64,000 nt of DNA from Streptomyces sp. NBC_00414 (GCF_036038375.1 NZ_CP107935.1:1-64000); one strand, 5' to 3'; numbered from the stretch's first letter, positions 34,606 through 43,205 are shown. Numbers and translations: made by a program. Notes: generated from the letters alone by a model not told the origin.

Positions 34606-35478
34606 CTACCAGTGCTGCCGGTTCAGCTGGTCCAGCAACGCGCTCTCCGCCCGGCCCGGAGTGCGCCGCACGCCCGCTATCACCGGTGCCGAGAGGGCGG
34701 GGTGCAGGGGGCGGGTCAGCCGTTCGAAGCCGTCGGGGATGGCGGACGACGGCGCGATGGTGACACCCAGGCCTTCCGAGACGAGCCTCACCGCGGTCGA
34801 GATCTGCGAGGCCCGGCCGACCGTTGCTGGAGCGAGCCCGTGGCCGGAGAGCAGGCCTGCCAGATATTCGTCGAGTTTGCTGGTGCGTTTGAAGCGCACC
34901 CACCCCTCGGCGGCGAGGTCTTCGAGGAGGAGCGGCTCGTGCCGGCGAAGTAGCGGGTGGTCCTGCGGCAGGACTGCGACGTACGACTCCGTGCCGAGCG
35001 TGTGGATGTCGAAGGTGCATCCCGGTGGAACGTCGTGCACCAGGAGCATGTCGAGGGTGCCCTGGCGTGCGAGTCGCTCCATGTCCGCGGGATCGGGTTC
35101 CTCGTGGATCGTGACCTGCAGGTGCGGGTGTCGACGGCGTAGCTCGCCGAGCGCGCGAGGCAGCTGACGGGTCCCGAGTCCCATGTGGACAGCGATGATC
35201 ATCTCGCCTGTCAGGTCACCGTCGGCGGCGCGGGCCGCAGTGAACGCGCGCCGGGAGGCGGTGGTGGCGATCTCTGCCTCCGCGAGGAAGGCCCGCCCCG
35301 CCACCGTCGGCGTCATTCCCTGCCGGGTCCGCGTGAACAGACGCACTCCCACCTGCTTCTCCAAGGCGCCGATCTGCTGGGACAGAGAGGGCTGGGTCAG
35401 TCCCAGACGCTCGGCCGCCACCGTGATGCTGCCCTCCTCGGCCACGGTCAGCGCGTACTCGTACTGCCGCACGTTCAT
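34606..35478 (-). CDS. LysR-family regulator
   Basis: 290 residues. HTH at the N-terminus: YALTVAEEGSITVAAERLGL, TQPSLSQQIGALEKQVGVRL (about 8-47). The rest is a LysR substrate domain (GLGTRQLPRALGELRRRHPH, then SEGLGVTIAPSSAIPDGF). Length is normal. It diverges from the SDR at 35608, its probable target, with a LysR-type box between them. Confidence 0.9.
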   Translation of the reverse strand: MNVRQYEYALTVAEEGSITVAAERLGLTQPSLSQQIGALEKQVGVRLFTRTRQGMTPTVAGRAFLAEAEIATTASRRAFTAARAADGDLTGEMIIAVHMGLGTRQLPRALGELRRRHPHLQVTIHEEPDPADMERLARQGTLDMLLVHDVPPGCTFDIHTLGTESYVAVLPQDHPLLRRHEPLLLEDLAAEGWVRFKRTSKLDEYLAGLLSGHGLAPATVGRASQISTAVRLVSEGLGVTIAPSSAIPDGFERLTRPLHPALSAPVIAGVRRTPGRAESALLDQLNRQHW

Positions 35479-35496
35479 TCAGCACCGCCTCGTCAC

Positions 35497-35517
35497 ATAG
35501 AAGCTTCCTATAGGGAA
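35497..35517. promoter_or_regulatory. LysR-type box
   Basis: ATAG-N7-CTAT at 35497-35511 fits the T-N11-A LysR signature (T35498, A35510) and overlaps a second symmetric element, TTCC-TATAG-GGAA, at 35505-35517. It sits between the divergent LysR and SDR genes. Confidence 0.6.
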
Positions 35518-35607
35518 CATACCAAGAAGCTCTTTGCGCCTATGTCTGGCGCATGACTACCTTCTGGACCGCAAGCGGCATGTGTGTACCGACGTGAAGG
35601 AGAGAAA

Positions 35608-36357
35608 ATGCGTCTCGCCGACAAGGTCGCCCTGGTCACGGGCGGAGGAGCGGGCCTCGGCCTGGCGATCGCCGAGAAGTTCGCCGAAGAAGGTGCCCAT
35701 GTCTACATCACGGGGCGGCGTAAGGAAGTTCTCGACGACGCGGTGGCTTCCATCGAAGGCCGTGTCACGGCGGTCGCCGCCGACTCCACGTCGTCGAGCG
35801 ATCTCGACGGTCTGATCGAGACGATCCGCGGGGACCGAGGACGCCTTGACGTGCTCGTCGCCAACGCGGGCATGATCGAGCGGGTCGACTTCGGCGACGT
35901 GACCGAGGCTCACTTCGAGCGCACGTTCGGCATCAACGCGCGCGGGACGATGTTCACCGTCCAGACGGCGCTCCCCCTCATGCCGGTCGGCGGCTCGATC
36001 ATTCTGGTGGGCTCGATCCAGGGCTTCAAGGGTCTCCCCGGATCCACTGCCTACAGCGCCGCGAAGGCGGCGGTGCGCTCCTACGCGCGCGTATGGGCGG
36101 CCGAGTTCGGCGACCGCGGCCTTCGGGTCAACGTGCTGACCCCAGGACCGTTCGACACAGCCATCATCGACGGGCAGGCCGCGTACTTCGGGCAGGACCC
36201 GGCGGTCCTGCGAGCCGGGATGGCCGCACACGTTCCCCTGGGACGCCTCGGGCGCCCCGAGGAACTCGCCAGTGCGGCCCTGTTCCTCGCCTCGGACGAC
36301 AGCAGCTTCATGACAGGGGCCGAGCTCTGCGTCGACGGCGGCATGGGGCAGGTATGA
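35608..36357 (+). CDS. short-chain dehydrogenase/reductase
   Basis: 249 residues. Classical SDR features: TGGGAGLGLAI (cofactor loop, about 11-21), NAG near 88, an active-site Ser around 137 and YSAAK near 150. AAGGAGAG lies before the ATG. Cofactor and substrate cannot be read from the sequence; Arg residues after the first beta-alpha-beta unit (TGRRKE) favour NADPH. Likely controlled by the divergent LysR. Confidence 0.85.
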   Translation: MRLADKVALVTGGGAGLGLAIAEKFAEEGAHVYITGRRKEVLDDAVASIEGRVTAVAADSTSSSDLDGLIETIRGDRGRLDVLVANAGMIERVDFGDVTEAHFERTFGINARGTMFTVQTALPLMPVGGSIILVGSIQGFKGLPGSTAYSAAKAAVRSYARVWAAEFGDRGLRVNVLTPGPFDTAIIDGQAAYFGQDPAVLRAGMAAHVPLGRLGRPEELASAALFLASDDSSFMTGAELCVDGGMGQV

Positions 36358-36483
36358 CCATCGCCATGCACATCCCATATCAGGGGCGCGCAAGGCCGCC
36401 CGTAACCAGTTTGCCTCTGCCCGGGCAGCACCGAGGACTCGTGCCACCACCCGTGATCCGCTCAATGAACAGGAGCAACAAGC

Positions 36484-37290
36484 ATGACAAGTAGGCCAGG
36501 GGTTCGCCACGGTGACGCAGCGCCGCGAAGGAACGCCGACGCGAGACTGGCGGGAAAGGTCGCGCTCGTAACGGGCGCGTCCAAAGGCATCGGGGCGGCC
36601 ATCGCGCGGGAGTTCGCTACGGCCGGAGCGTCGGTCGTCGTCAACTATGCCTCCAGCCCTGCTGACGCCGAGCGAGTGGTACAGGACATCCAGGATCGAG
36701 GAGCGAGCGCAACCGCCGTGCAGGGGGATGTATCGGTGCCGGCGGACGTCGAACGCCTCTTCGCCAAGACCATGGACGCTTACGGCCGATTCGACATTCT
36801 CGTCAACAATGCCGGCGTGTACTACCCACAGCCGCTGGAAACCGTCACGCAACAAGAGATCGACCGACAGCTGTCGGTCAACCTGACCGGGCCGATCCGT
36901 ACGATCCAGGAGGCTCTCAAGTACTTCGGGCCCGACGGTGGCTCCATCATCAACATCGGATCACTGGACAGCGCCCGCGCGGTACCGGGAATGGCGGTGT
37001 ACGCCGCGACGAAGGGGGCCATCGACGCCTTGACACGCGTCTTGGCCGCCGAGCTCGGCCCTCGCGGCATCCGGGTGAACACCCTGGCTCCAGGCGGTGT
37101 TGAGACAGAGGGTATCCACGCGGTCGGCTTCATCGGCAGCGACGCCGAGACAGGCATGATCGAACGCACTCCCCTGGGCCGTATCGGCCAGCCCAGAGAT
37201 CTGGCACAGGTGGCGGTCTTCTTCGCCTCCGACGAGGCCGCATGGGTCACCGGAGAGCGCCTCACCGCCTCCGGAGGCCTGCGAACCTGA
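36484..37290 (+). CDS. short-chain dehydrogenase/reductase
   Basis: 268 residues, with a 20-residue polar N-terminal extension before LAGKVALVTGASKGIGAAIA. NNAG (about 105), INIGS with the catalytic Ser, YAATK and a final VTGERLTASGGLRT complete the classical SDR set (FabG-like). AGGAGC lies nine bases before the ATG. It follows the first SDR by 126 bases in the same direction and may be co-transcribed. From 37291 to 37751 I see no supported gene. Confidence 0.85.
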   Translation: MTSRPGVRHGDAAPRRNADARLAGKVALVTGASKGIGAAIAREFATAGASVVVNYASSPADAERVVQDIQDRGASATAVQGDVSVPADVERLFAKTMDAYGRFDILVNNAGVYYPQPLETVTQQEIDRQLSVNLTGPIRTIQEALKYFGPDGGSIINIGSLDSARAVPGMAVYAATKGAIDALTRVLAAELGPRGIRVNTLAPGGVETEGIHAVGFIGSDAETGMIERTPLGRIGQPRDLAQVAVFFASDEAAWVTGERLTASGGLRT

Positions 37291-37751
37291 TACACCCTCG
37301 ACGCAGGCCATAGGCCCGTGCCGCGAAATCCAGCGGCGCACATCCCTCGTGTCGAACTCGCACTGAAATGACGTCAAAGCCGGAACGTACCAGCACTGCC
37401 AGATGGTGCGGGTTCGGCAAGCGAGACGAAGAGGAGTACGCAAGGAACCGACGTAACTACGTCCTTCAATCCCGACACCTGACCAGATCCGCCAGTGGCT
37501 CTGTCGATGACGAAGAGCAGCACTTCTCTGGCAGGTCAGGAGGTGCTGCCCGCGCCGAACGTCCACGGCATCGGACAGCAAATCGGTGGTGACCGGCGAG
37601 ACTCCGTCGACCGCCCCGTCCGGAGCTCGGGGGAAAAGCGGTGGCTACGGGCGCAGGTGACAGCCGGTACGGTCCGTCGCCGGGTACCGGCAGGTGCCTC
37701 CCGTTCTTGTCGACAACGACATCCCGGCGAAGTAGGTGCCATCCGCGGTCG

Positions 37752-38207
37752 TCAACAACCGCTGTGTGAGACGTCGATAAAGCCAGCCTCGGCCTGGGCA
37801 CCGGGCCAAGGCCGACGCGTGCTGGTCGAGCCTGAGACCCCTGCGGCCTCGCCGGCCGGCCGTGTCGCGCCGAACTCGGCGGAGGCGAGGACAGAGTCCA
37901 GTCGGGCTCGCGTGGTGGCAAGGTCCCGCATGTGCTCGTCGAGGCGGTCCCGCTCCGCACGAAGCCGGGCGATCATCTCCGGGCCGGCGATACCGGTGTG
38001 CACGCACGGCAGGAACTCCACGATCGTCCGGCTGCTCAGCCCGGCAGCGTAGAGGAGCTGGATCCACCGCACCCGCTCGACCGTGTCCGGGGGGTAGAGG
38101 CGCTGCCCGCCTGCGCTGCGGCTCGACGCGATGAGCTGCTGCTGCTCGTAGTAGCGCAGCGCCCGCGTGCTCACTCCCGCGGCCGATGCCACCTCGCCGA
38201 TACGCAT
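37752..38207 (-). CDS. MerR-family regulator
   Basis: 151 residues. MRIGEVASAAGVSTRALRYY then EQQQLIASSRSAGGQRLYPP is the MerR HTH and wing; a coiled dimer helix follows (MIARLRAERDRLDEHMRDLA). The last 30 residues are low-complexity and no effector-binding domain or cysteine sensor cluster is present. The ATG at 38207 has AGGGAG seven bases upstream; the frame is open further back. It diverges from the monooxygenase at 38367. Confidence 0.85.
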   Translation of the reverse strand: MRIGEVASAAGVSTRALRYYEQQQLIASSRSAGGQRLYPPDTVERVRWIQLLYAAGLSSRTIVEFLPCVHTGIAGPEMIARLRAERDRLDEHMRDLATTRARLDSVLASAEFGATRPAGEAAGVSGSTSTRRPWPGAQAEAGFIDVSHSGC

Positions 38208-38287
38208 CCCGTCGCTCCCTCTGCTCCGCATGCCGCTGGGTCCCGATTGCTGCCGGGCCGTCCCGGGGTTCGTCACCCGACTTGCCT

Positions 38288-38303
38288 TTGACGTTAACGT
38301 CAA
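38288..38303. promoter_or_regulatory. MerR operator
   Basis: TTGACGTTAACGTCAA is a perfect 16-bp palindrome in the gap between merR and the monooxygenase gene, matching the TTAACGT-type operators used by actinobacterial MerR regulators. Its left half can also serve as a -35 element (TTGACG). Confidence 0.75.
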
Positions 38304-38366
38304 CTTTTACACTCCGGAAGCCGGGCATCAGCACCGGCGGAACCGACCATGACGGAGTAGGACCTC

Positions 38367-38717
38367 ATGAGCACTGACGACACGACACCCGACGGCCTCA
38401 TCCCCGCCGCCATCCTCGCCTCGGACACGCCGGTCGCGGTATATGGATACGCCCGGGCCAAGGCGGGCGAGGAGGGCCGGATGCTGGGCGAGATCCAGGC
38501 GATCATCGGCCTCACCCGTAAGGAGGACGGATGCGAGCAGTACGTGGTGCACACCACGCCGGACCGGCCGGGCGCCTTCGCCTTCTACGAGCGCTGGTCC
38601 TCCGGCGCCCACCTGCTGGCGCACGTTTCGCAGCCGTTCATGCAGACGTACTTCGCCGCCATCGCGGACCTGGTCGAGGGGGAACTGGAGGCCCACTGGC
38701 TGCACCCCCTCTCCTGA
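38367..38717 (+). CDS. antibiotic-biosynthesis-monooxygenase-domain protein (quinol monooxygenase type)
   Basis: 116 residues. VYGYARAKAGEEGRMLGEIQ, then TRKEDGCEQYVVHTTPDRPG and FAFYERWSSGAHLLAHVSQP make a complete ABM ferredoxin-like domain (YgiN-like), as in cofactor-free quinol monooxygenases. GGAG-type site before the ATG. The divergent MerR gene and the palindrome between them suggest induction by a small molecule. Confidence 0.8.
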   Translation: MSTDDTTPDGLIPAAILASDTPVAVYGYARAKAGEEGRMLGEIQAIIGLTRKEDGCEQYVVHTTPDRPGAFAFYERWSSGAHLLAHVSQPFMQTYFAAIADLVEGELEAHWLHPLS

Positions 38718-38729
38718 CCCACGGCACAC

Positions 38730-38758
38730 GGCTGGCCCCGCGCCACGCGGGGCCAGCC
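38730..38758. terminator. 13-bp stem terminator after monooxygenase
   Basis: GGCTGGCCCCGCG (38730-38742) pairs perfectly with 38746-38758 around CCA, 13 bases after the stop codon. Confidence 0.85.
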
Positions 38759-38953
38759 GCATCCGGATCGCCGTCCGCGGTGGCGCGGCATGCGGGCAGA
38801 GTATGGCTGCTGGCTGGGCGTACGAAAATGCCCCGCCCCCCGGTCGTGCGGGGTAGGGCGGGGCTGTTCGGCTATCTGGTCCACCACCCCGGACGACTGC
38901 ACCGGAGGGGTGGCGGACTGCCGCGAGAATTCCACGTCAGCCGGGCGCGGGCA

Positions 38954-39094
38954 CTACGTCGCGCAGAGCACTTGGATCACGAAGTCCTTGTTCTGACGGA
39001 TGTCGTACTTTTCGTCTCTGACGTCGCCCCAGTGCGGCCCGTCCTGGTGGTGGTACAAGCCGATCTTGTAGGTGCCACACGTCTTGATCCGCAT
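38954..39094 (-). CDS. 46-residue hypothetical protein
   Basis: MRIKTCGTYKIGLYHHQDGP, then HWGDVRDEKYDIRQNKDF and a short end. GGAGG lies seven bases before the ATG. The sequence is polar, not membrane-like, with histidines and two cysteines (one near each end). It is the last gene of a possible operon that starts with the 78-residue protein at 39398-39634. Family unknown. Confidence 0.5.
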   Translation of the reverse strand: MRIKTCGTYKIGLYHHQDGPHWGDVRDEKYDIRQNKDFVIQVLCAT

Positions 39095-39194
39095 AAGGTC
39101 GCCTCCACGGCGGTGCCAGGCCCCGATGTCGTCGCCGTTGGCGAGAGCACCGGTGAGGGTCTGCCCCTCGCGGTGGCCGCACCGCCACCACACC

Positions 39195-39398
39195 GGCCCG
39201 AGCGGCCCCTCGCCCCGTCACGGGCCAGCACACCGCGCTCCTGCAGATTACGCAGGTGGTAGGCGACCGTGCCCTTGCTGCGCAGCCCCACCGCCGCGCC
39301 GATCTCCACCATGGTCGGACCCTCACCGCGCTCCGCGATCGGCAGGCCAGGATCTGCTCCTCCCGCTCAGTCAGGCACCCAGGACGCCCGCTCACCAC
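39195..39398 (-). pseudogene. LexA-like winged-helix domain gene, frameshifted
   Basis: One frame begins LTEREEQILACR; the next continues ERGEGPTMVEIGAAVGLRSK, then GTVAYHLRNLQERGVLARDG. Together these are the DNA-binding domain of LexA-type repressors (GxSKGTVxYHLRxLQxRG). No protease domain follows. The GTG start (39396-39398) overlaps the stop of the upstream small protein. One base is missing near 39335. An SOS-like box stands in front of this two-gene unit. Confidence 0.6.
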
Positions 39399-39634
39399 TA
39401 CGCATCCCCGTGCAGTGCGCGGGCCTGGATGCGCAGCTGCGCACGCGCGGCCGACGACCAGCCCGACCGCGACGTCCAGAACGGATGCCACCACAGGCGG
39501 GACGACAGCACCACCAGGCGCCACCGGAGCTCCGCGGTCCCGACTGCGGGCGGGAGTGCGGCGAGGGCGACGTAGGTGCGGTTCCAGGCCGCCTGCAACT
39601 GGATCAGGTCGTGGGGGAAGGGTGTGGACTGCAC
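39398..39634 (-). CDS. small conserved hypothetical protein
   Basis: 78 residues: PFPHDLIQLQAAWNRTYVAL, then RWRLVVLSSRLWWHPFWTSR and an Ala/Arg tail. It is basic, helical and rich in Trp. A second copy forms the N-terminus of the chimeric gene at 22175-22849, and a 100-bp remnant of the 3' half lies at 44767-44872. The upstream SOS-like box (39647-39662) is conserved with the first copy. Function unknown. Confidence 0.55.
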   Translation of the reverse strand: MQSTPFPHDLIQLQAAWNRTYVALAALPPAVGTAELRWRLVVLSSRLWWHPFWTSRSGWSSAARAQLRIQARALHGDA

Positions 39635-39646
39635 GCCCGCACGTTA

Positions 39647-39662
39647 TCGAACTAGAATTCGA
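39647..39662. promoter_or_regulatory. SOS-box-like inverted repeat, copy 2
   Basis: TCGAACTAGAATTCGA lies 12 bases before the minus-strand small protein and 48 bases before the plus-strand DUF6233 gene. It keeps both outer arms TCGAA/TTCGA of the actinobacterial LexA box with the same single change as at 22856-22871. Confidence 0.5.
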
Positions 39663-39710
39663 ATACGCGAGTGGTCAGCCTGTGCCGCCCGCCGGATCAG
39701 GAGCGAGAAT

Positions 39711-40082
39711 ATGTTCGATGACCTACCCGCTGACCTGAGCCGACTACTTGCGCTGAGGACCTGGCACGCCATGTGGCTGGAGCGCATCGACGCAAAGATC
39801 GCTGCTGTCCGGCAGCGGGAAGCCGAGCGGGAACACCGTCGGCTTACCCGGCCCCCGGGGCCGGAGTGGGTGGTCGAGCTGGGTATCGGTGACGGCCGCC
39901 CGCCCGTGGAAGTTCACGCCGGGCACTGCTACACCATCGGTAAGCGGCGTAAGCCCGTCAGCCGTGACGAAGCCCGCCGGCTCCTCGATGCCGGACTGCG
40001 CGTGTGCAGCCACTGCACCCCAGACACCCTGCTCGACATCCCCTTATCCAGCCGCCCGGCCCTTGCCGCCGCGGCGCACTGA
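39711..40082 (+). CDS. DUF6233 family protein
   Basis: 123 residues. RTWHAMWLERIDAKIAAVRQ at the start, then GPEWVVELGIGDGRPPVEVH, AGHCYTIGKRRKPVSRDEAR and CSHCTPDTLLDI match the DUF6233 pattern common in Streptomyces. A Cys at 'GHC' and the CSHC pair could bind zinc. AGGAGCGAGA precedes the ATG. Function unknown. Confidence 0.75.
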   Translation: MFDDLPADLSRLLALRTWHAMWLERIDAKIAAVRQREAEREHRRLTRPPGPEWVVELGIGDGRPPVEVHAGHCYTIGKRRKPVSRDEARRLLDAGLRVCSHCTPDTLLDIPLSSRPALAAAAH

Positions 40083-40164
40083 CGGCTTCCCGCACCTTCA
40101 CGGCCTGCCACGCTGCACCGCGGTGTCCACCCACTTCCCCGCCCCCGGACAGGACACCCCCGCG

Positions 40165-40377
40165 ATGACCAGCACTCCCCCGCCACCGATCACCGAACCC
40201 GACCCGTCGACCTTCACCATCTCCAGCAGCTACGTCGAGCCGTGTTCCGGCTGCCAACGATCCACGCACAAGTACGGCTCCGGCGGACTGCCCCTGTGTC
40301 AGTGGTGCCTGGCTACCGCCCGGGACAACTGGGGGCCGGCCGTGCGCTTCACCAACACCCGCGCACTGCCGGGATGA
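40165..40377 (+). CDS. small zinc-ribbon-like protein
   Basis: 70 residues with CSGC and CQWC spaced 18 residues apart, enough for a four-cysteine zinc site. The N-terminus is Pro/Thr-rich and the C-terminus reads RFTNTRALPG. AGGACA is the likely ribosome site. It follows DUF6233 by 82 bases on the same strand. Confidence 0.5.
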   Translation: MTSTPPPPITEPDPSTFTISSSYVEPCSGCQRSTHKYGSGGLPLCQWCLATARDNWGPAVRFTNTRALPG

Positions 40378-40525
40378 CAGCCGGGGCGCGCCATCGTCCG
40401 GTCGTGTGTGATGGACAGGCGTCACGCCGTGACGCATACCGCAACGATCGCGCCCACGCATCGCGGGGTGCCAGGAGTTGCTTCGCGGCGCTGTCTCCAG
40501 GCCTTCGTGCAGCACTTGGCAGCCG

Positions 40526-41029
40526 TCAACCGTCTTCATCCGCACCCAGATCTGCCCGCATCGCCGTGTGTACGAGTTGCATGGCCTCCAGGTACTTCCG
40601 CATGCGCTCCCCGCCCTGGCTTTGGATGTTCGTGCCTTCGATGACGATGTCTCGTAGATCCCGAGCGCGCTTGTCGAAGTCCCTGGCAGAAATCAACACT
40701 GCCTGAGGGGCCAGCACTGCGAGCTCGTAACGCGGGGCGTAGCAGGCGGCGTACGCGGTATAGGCCCGGTACCCGCGCTCCTCATCGGTCAAGGCTGCGG
40801 CAACTGAGAGGACCCGCAGTTGGGTGCGAGTCTCGGCATGGGCGGCGAGATAGCGCGCATACACCTCTTGCTTGGTCTTGCGGCGTTCGATGCGATCTTC
40901 CCGGCGTTCTCGGCGCCGCTCGACAAAAAGGGTTGAGCCAAGAGCGATGACACACCTAGAAACGTTGCTAACGAGCTCGTGCACCACAAGCGGTGAGACG
41001 TCGAGAACCTCGGTGGGGCCCGTGCTCAC
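40526..41029 (-). pseudogene. hypothetical protein with IS-derived N-terminus
   Basis: 167 codons. From residue 22 (VSRCVIALGSTLFVERRRER) the protein has one short hydrophobic segment followed by a long charged helix and an all-helical C-terminus. Codons 1-21 (DVSPLVVHELVS) come from the inverted end of the insertion sequence at 40967-42024, so the native 5' end has been replaced. The frame is open across the join, so a chimeric product is possible. Confidence 0.5.
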
Positions 41030-42024
41030 GTCTGCCGTGTCGAGTGCAGGTCCGCGGTCTGCTGGTGAGAGAGCAGGCCGGCGATGGCCTGGACGATGTC
41101 GCTCATGTGCTCGCGGCGGCCGAGGTGCCGGGCCAGAGCCCGCCAGTTCTTCAGATGGACGATGCCGTGCTCGACCCGGATACGACGCGAGGAATGTGCC
41201 TTGCGCTGACGCTCGTACATCTCCTCATACCAGTCGGGGGCGTTCTTCTTGAACTTGCGATGCGGGGGCGTCACCACCCGGCCGCCGGTCTGCGCGCCCA
41301 GGCCCTGGTAACCGGCGTCAGCGAGGATCTCGAGCGCGGGCGCGTCGGCCAGGAGCGTGACCAGCTCCAACTGGCGGACGTGGGTGATGTCCGCGCAGCT
41401 CGCGGGACGAGCGGGGCTGCACCACAGCACGCGCCCCGCGTGGTCCGTGACCACCATGGATTTGACGGCATTCTGCTTGTTCTTGCCAGAGATGAACTTG
41501 TCCCGGTCCTTGCGCCCTGCGGCCGGTCGCCGGACACGGATCTCGGTGCCGTCGATGATGCCGGTCGTCCCGCTCGAGCCGAGGTGATCGACGACCTCGG
41601 CCAGGGTTTGCAGCCGCACGTCGGTGCTGACGGTGCAGCCTCGCTCGGCGAGCAGCGGCCGCACCTCGTTGACAGCTCGTGTGATGGTCGAGCGGTCCAC
41701 TCCGAACCAGCAGGCCAGTACGTCGTGAGTGACTCCGTGCCGAAGATGGACGAGGGTGGCCAGCAGGCGGTCGACGAACACCAGGCGGTGTTTCGGCCCG
41801 CCGCCCACGGTCCGCTTCCGTGGCCGGGAGGCCAGCTTGGTCTGGTGCCGCTCATGCCACAACGGGCCTATCTCGGCTACGAGTTTAGCGATCAAATCGC
41901 TTGTCAGCCCCGTGATCCGACGGTTGCTGATGATCACTGCGCGAGCCCTGTTCTCCACCACCCGACCATGATCAACCATCGCGAGCTCGAGGTCTCACCG
42001 CTTGTCGTGCACGAGCTCGTTAGC
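40967..42024. mobile_element. intact 1.06-kb insertion sequence with 39-bp ends
   Basis: Ends 40967-41005 and 41986-42024 are inverted repeats matching at 37 of 39 positions (outer bases GCTAACGAGCTCGTGCAC). One full-length IS5-type transposase fills the inside. The outer GCTA/TAGC is itself palindromic, so the target duplication (possibly TA) cannot be fixed by eye. Confidence 0.85.
41026..41979 (-). CDS. IS5-type (DDE_Tnp_4) transposase
   Basis: 317 residues. HTH_Tnp_4-like segment DVLACWFGVDRSTITRAVNE (about 85-104). Catalytic residues: IIDGTEIRVRRP (about 142), LADAGYQGLGAQ (about 225) and a late Glu in RVEHGIVHLKNW (about 270). All expected blocks are present and the element has intact ends, so it is probably functional. 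Confidence 0.85.
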   Translation of the reverse strand: MVDHGRVVENRARAVIISNRRITGLTSDLIAKLVAEIGPLWHERHQTKLASRPRKRTVGGGPKHRLVFVDRLLATLVHLRHGVTHDVLACWFGVDRSTITRAVNEVRPLLAERGCTVSTDVRLQTLAEVVDHLGSSGTTGIIDGTEIRVRRPAAGRKDRDKFISGKNKQNAVKSMVVTDHAGRVLWCSPARPASCADITHVRQLELVTLLADAPALEILADAGYQGLGAQTGGRVVTPPHRKFKKNAPDWYEEMYERQRKAHSSRRIRVEHGIVHLKNWRALARHLGRREHMSDIVQAIAGLLSHQQTADLHSTRQT

Positions 42025-42094
42025 CACCGGCCGACGGAGCTCCACTCCCGGGCCCTCACTCGAACTGGGCACGCGCGGGCGCCTGTACCGCCAC

Positions 42095-42262
42095 GTTGTT
42101 CAGTCGAGTGCGTCGGGCGAGGCAGTATCCGCGTGACCTGCACCTAGGCTGCGCCGGGCTCTCGGTGGCGTGGGGCGAAGACTCCCCACGACCCCACGGG
42201 CCCTCAGCGCATCGAGGTCTGTGATGCGGGCACCGGGCAGCGCAAGCAGGTCTGGGTGGGAG
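42095..42262. repeat. subtelomeric repeat family R1, copy 2
   Basis: Matches 13797-13960 in the same orientation (GGCTGCGCCGGGCTCTCGG at 42148 onward; CATCGAGGTCTGTGATGC at 42210 onward). It is followed by the MITE-like element. Confidence 0.65.
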
Positions 42263-42272
42263 TGTCCAACAG

Positions 42273-42493
42273 ACGGCCCTGTCTCACATCCGATAGTAAC
42301 GCAAAGTGAACTTGGGAGCACCGGGTAATATCTGCAGGTCAGGCAGTAATCGAAACTGCCCGAAGGTCCTCGATGACCGTCACGCCGTGCCCCACTGCCC
42401 TGGAGAATTGCCTCTGCGCTGCGAAATCGGCCAGGCCGTGGGCCCTCCTGACGTTATGACAATCAGTTACCACCGGATGTGAGACAGGGCCGT
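42273..42493. mobile_element. MITE-like element with 28-bp inverted ends
   Basis: 42273-42300 (ACGGCCCTGTCTCACATCCG plus eight) and 42466-42493 are inverted repeats matching at about 25 of 28 positions, 221 bp apart. The inside has only a short minus-strand frame (VRRAHGLADFAAQRQFSRAV) and no transposase. This is the form of a miniature inverted-repeat element or a deletion derivative of an IS. Confidence 0.6.
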
Positions 42494-42505
42494 TGACTGG
42501 ACAGA

Positions 42506-42540
42506 CCCCCCGGCCGGGGCTGCAGCGCTTGGCCGGGGGG
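42506..42540 (-). terminator. terminator after F-box-like gene
   Basis: CCCCCCGGCC (42506-42515) pairs with 42531-42540, 14 bases beyond the stop codon of the minus-strand gene at 42554. Confidence 0.7.
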
Positions 42541-42553
42541 ATACCTTGTGGGC

Positions 42554-43102
42554 TCAGGGAGACGGCGGCTTCAGGAGCCCGGACGCGTTCGCCCATTGGC
42601 TCGCTCGTTCGAGGATGTCTTCCTCGGTAGAGTCGAAGAGTGTGCCGTCGTCGTAGTGAAGGTAGTTACCTTCCTCGAGCCACCCGAACGATACTCTGGT
42701 CATCTCCAAGCGGTTAAGCGCGTCAGCGTCTGTGGGGCCTTTGAGCTGATCCCAGTAGATGAGCCAGCCGGCGGTGCGAGCGATGTCCGAGGCTGCGCCC
42801 CAGTTGTTGTTCTGTTCGCCTTGCTGCCGAATGTCCTTTAACAGCGCGTCCACCGGCGTCGTGAGCTTCTTATACATCCCCGATTGCAGGTTTTTCAGGA
42901 CATCCGGGACAGTTGTGCGTACGGGGCGATAGTTCCTGTCGAGGATGTCACCTCGCCTTATCAATCTTTCATAGAAGTCGTCAACGGCCTTCTTCATCGT
43001 CCGTGACGTCTCACGGAGCTTTGCTGCCGCTCGCGGCTCCATGAAACCCACAATTGCATCCAGGACTTCCGGGGCCATTTCTTCGAATGCTGGCTCTGGC
43101 AT
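42554..43102 (-). CDS. F-box-like protein
   Basis: 182 residues. Residues 8-45 (MAPEVLDAIVGFMEPRAAAK, LRETSRTMKKAVDDFY) follow the F-box pattern: LPxExLxxIxxFLxPxxxxxLRxxSRxxxxxxxD. F-boxes bind Skp1 in eukaryotes and are rare in free-living bacteria. The rest is soluble and mixed helical, with NWGAASDIARTAGWLIYWDQ and a polar end. AAAGG lies six bases before the ATG. It follows the gene at 43206 by 103 bases on the same strand and shares its lower GC content. The resemblance is short and may be chance. Confidence 0.5.
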   Translation of the reverse strand: MPEPAFEEMAPEVLDAIVGFMEPRAAAKLRETSRTMKKAVDDFYERLIRRGDILDRNYRPVRTTVPDVLKNLQSGMYKKLTTPVDALLKDIRQQGEQNNNWGAASDIARTAGWLIYWDQLKGPTDADALNRLEMTRVSFGWLEEGNYLHYDDGTLFDSTEEDILERASQWANASGLLKPPSP

Positions 43103-43205
43103 GTCGGGCCTTTCTTGTAGATCGCTTCAGCTCATCCGGGTCGCACAACATGCATCCGGTGGGAGTACGCCCCGGAAAGACGGTGACGGTGTGGGGTGCG
43201 GGTGG

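Noticed and set aside
37368..37592. Small plus-strand frame after the second SDR gene
   Set aside because: Charged low-complexity product, no ribosome site, ends without context.
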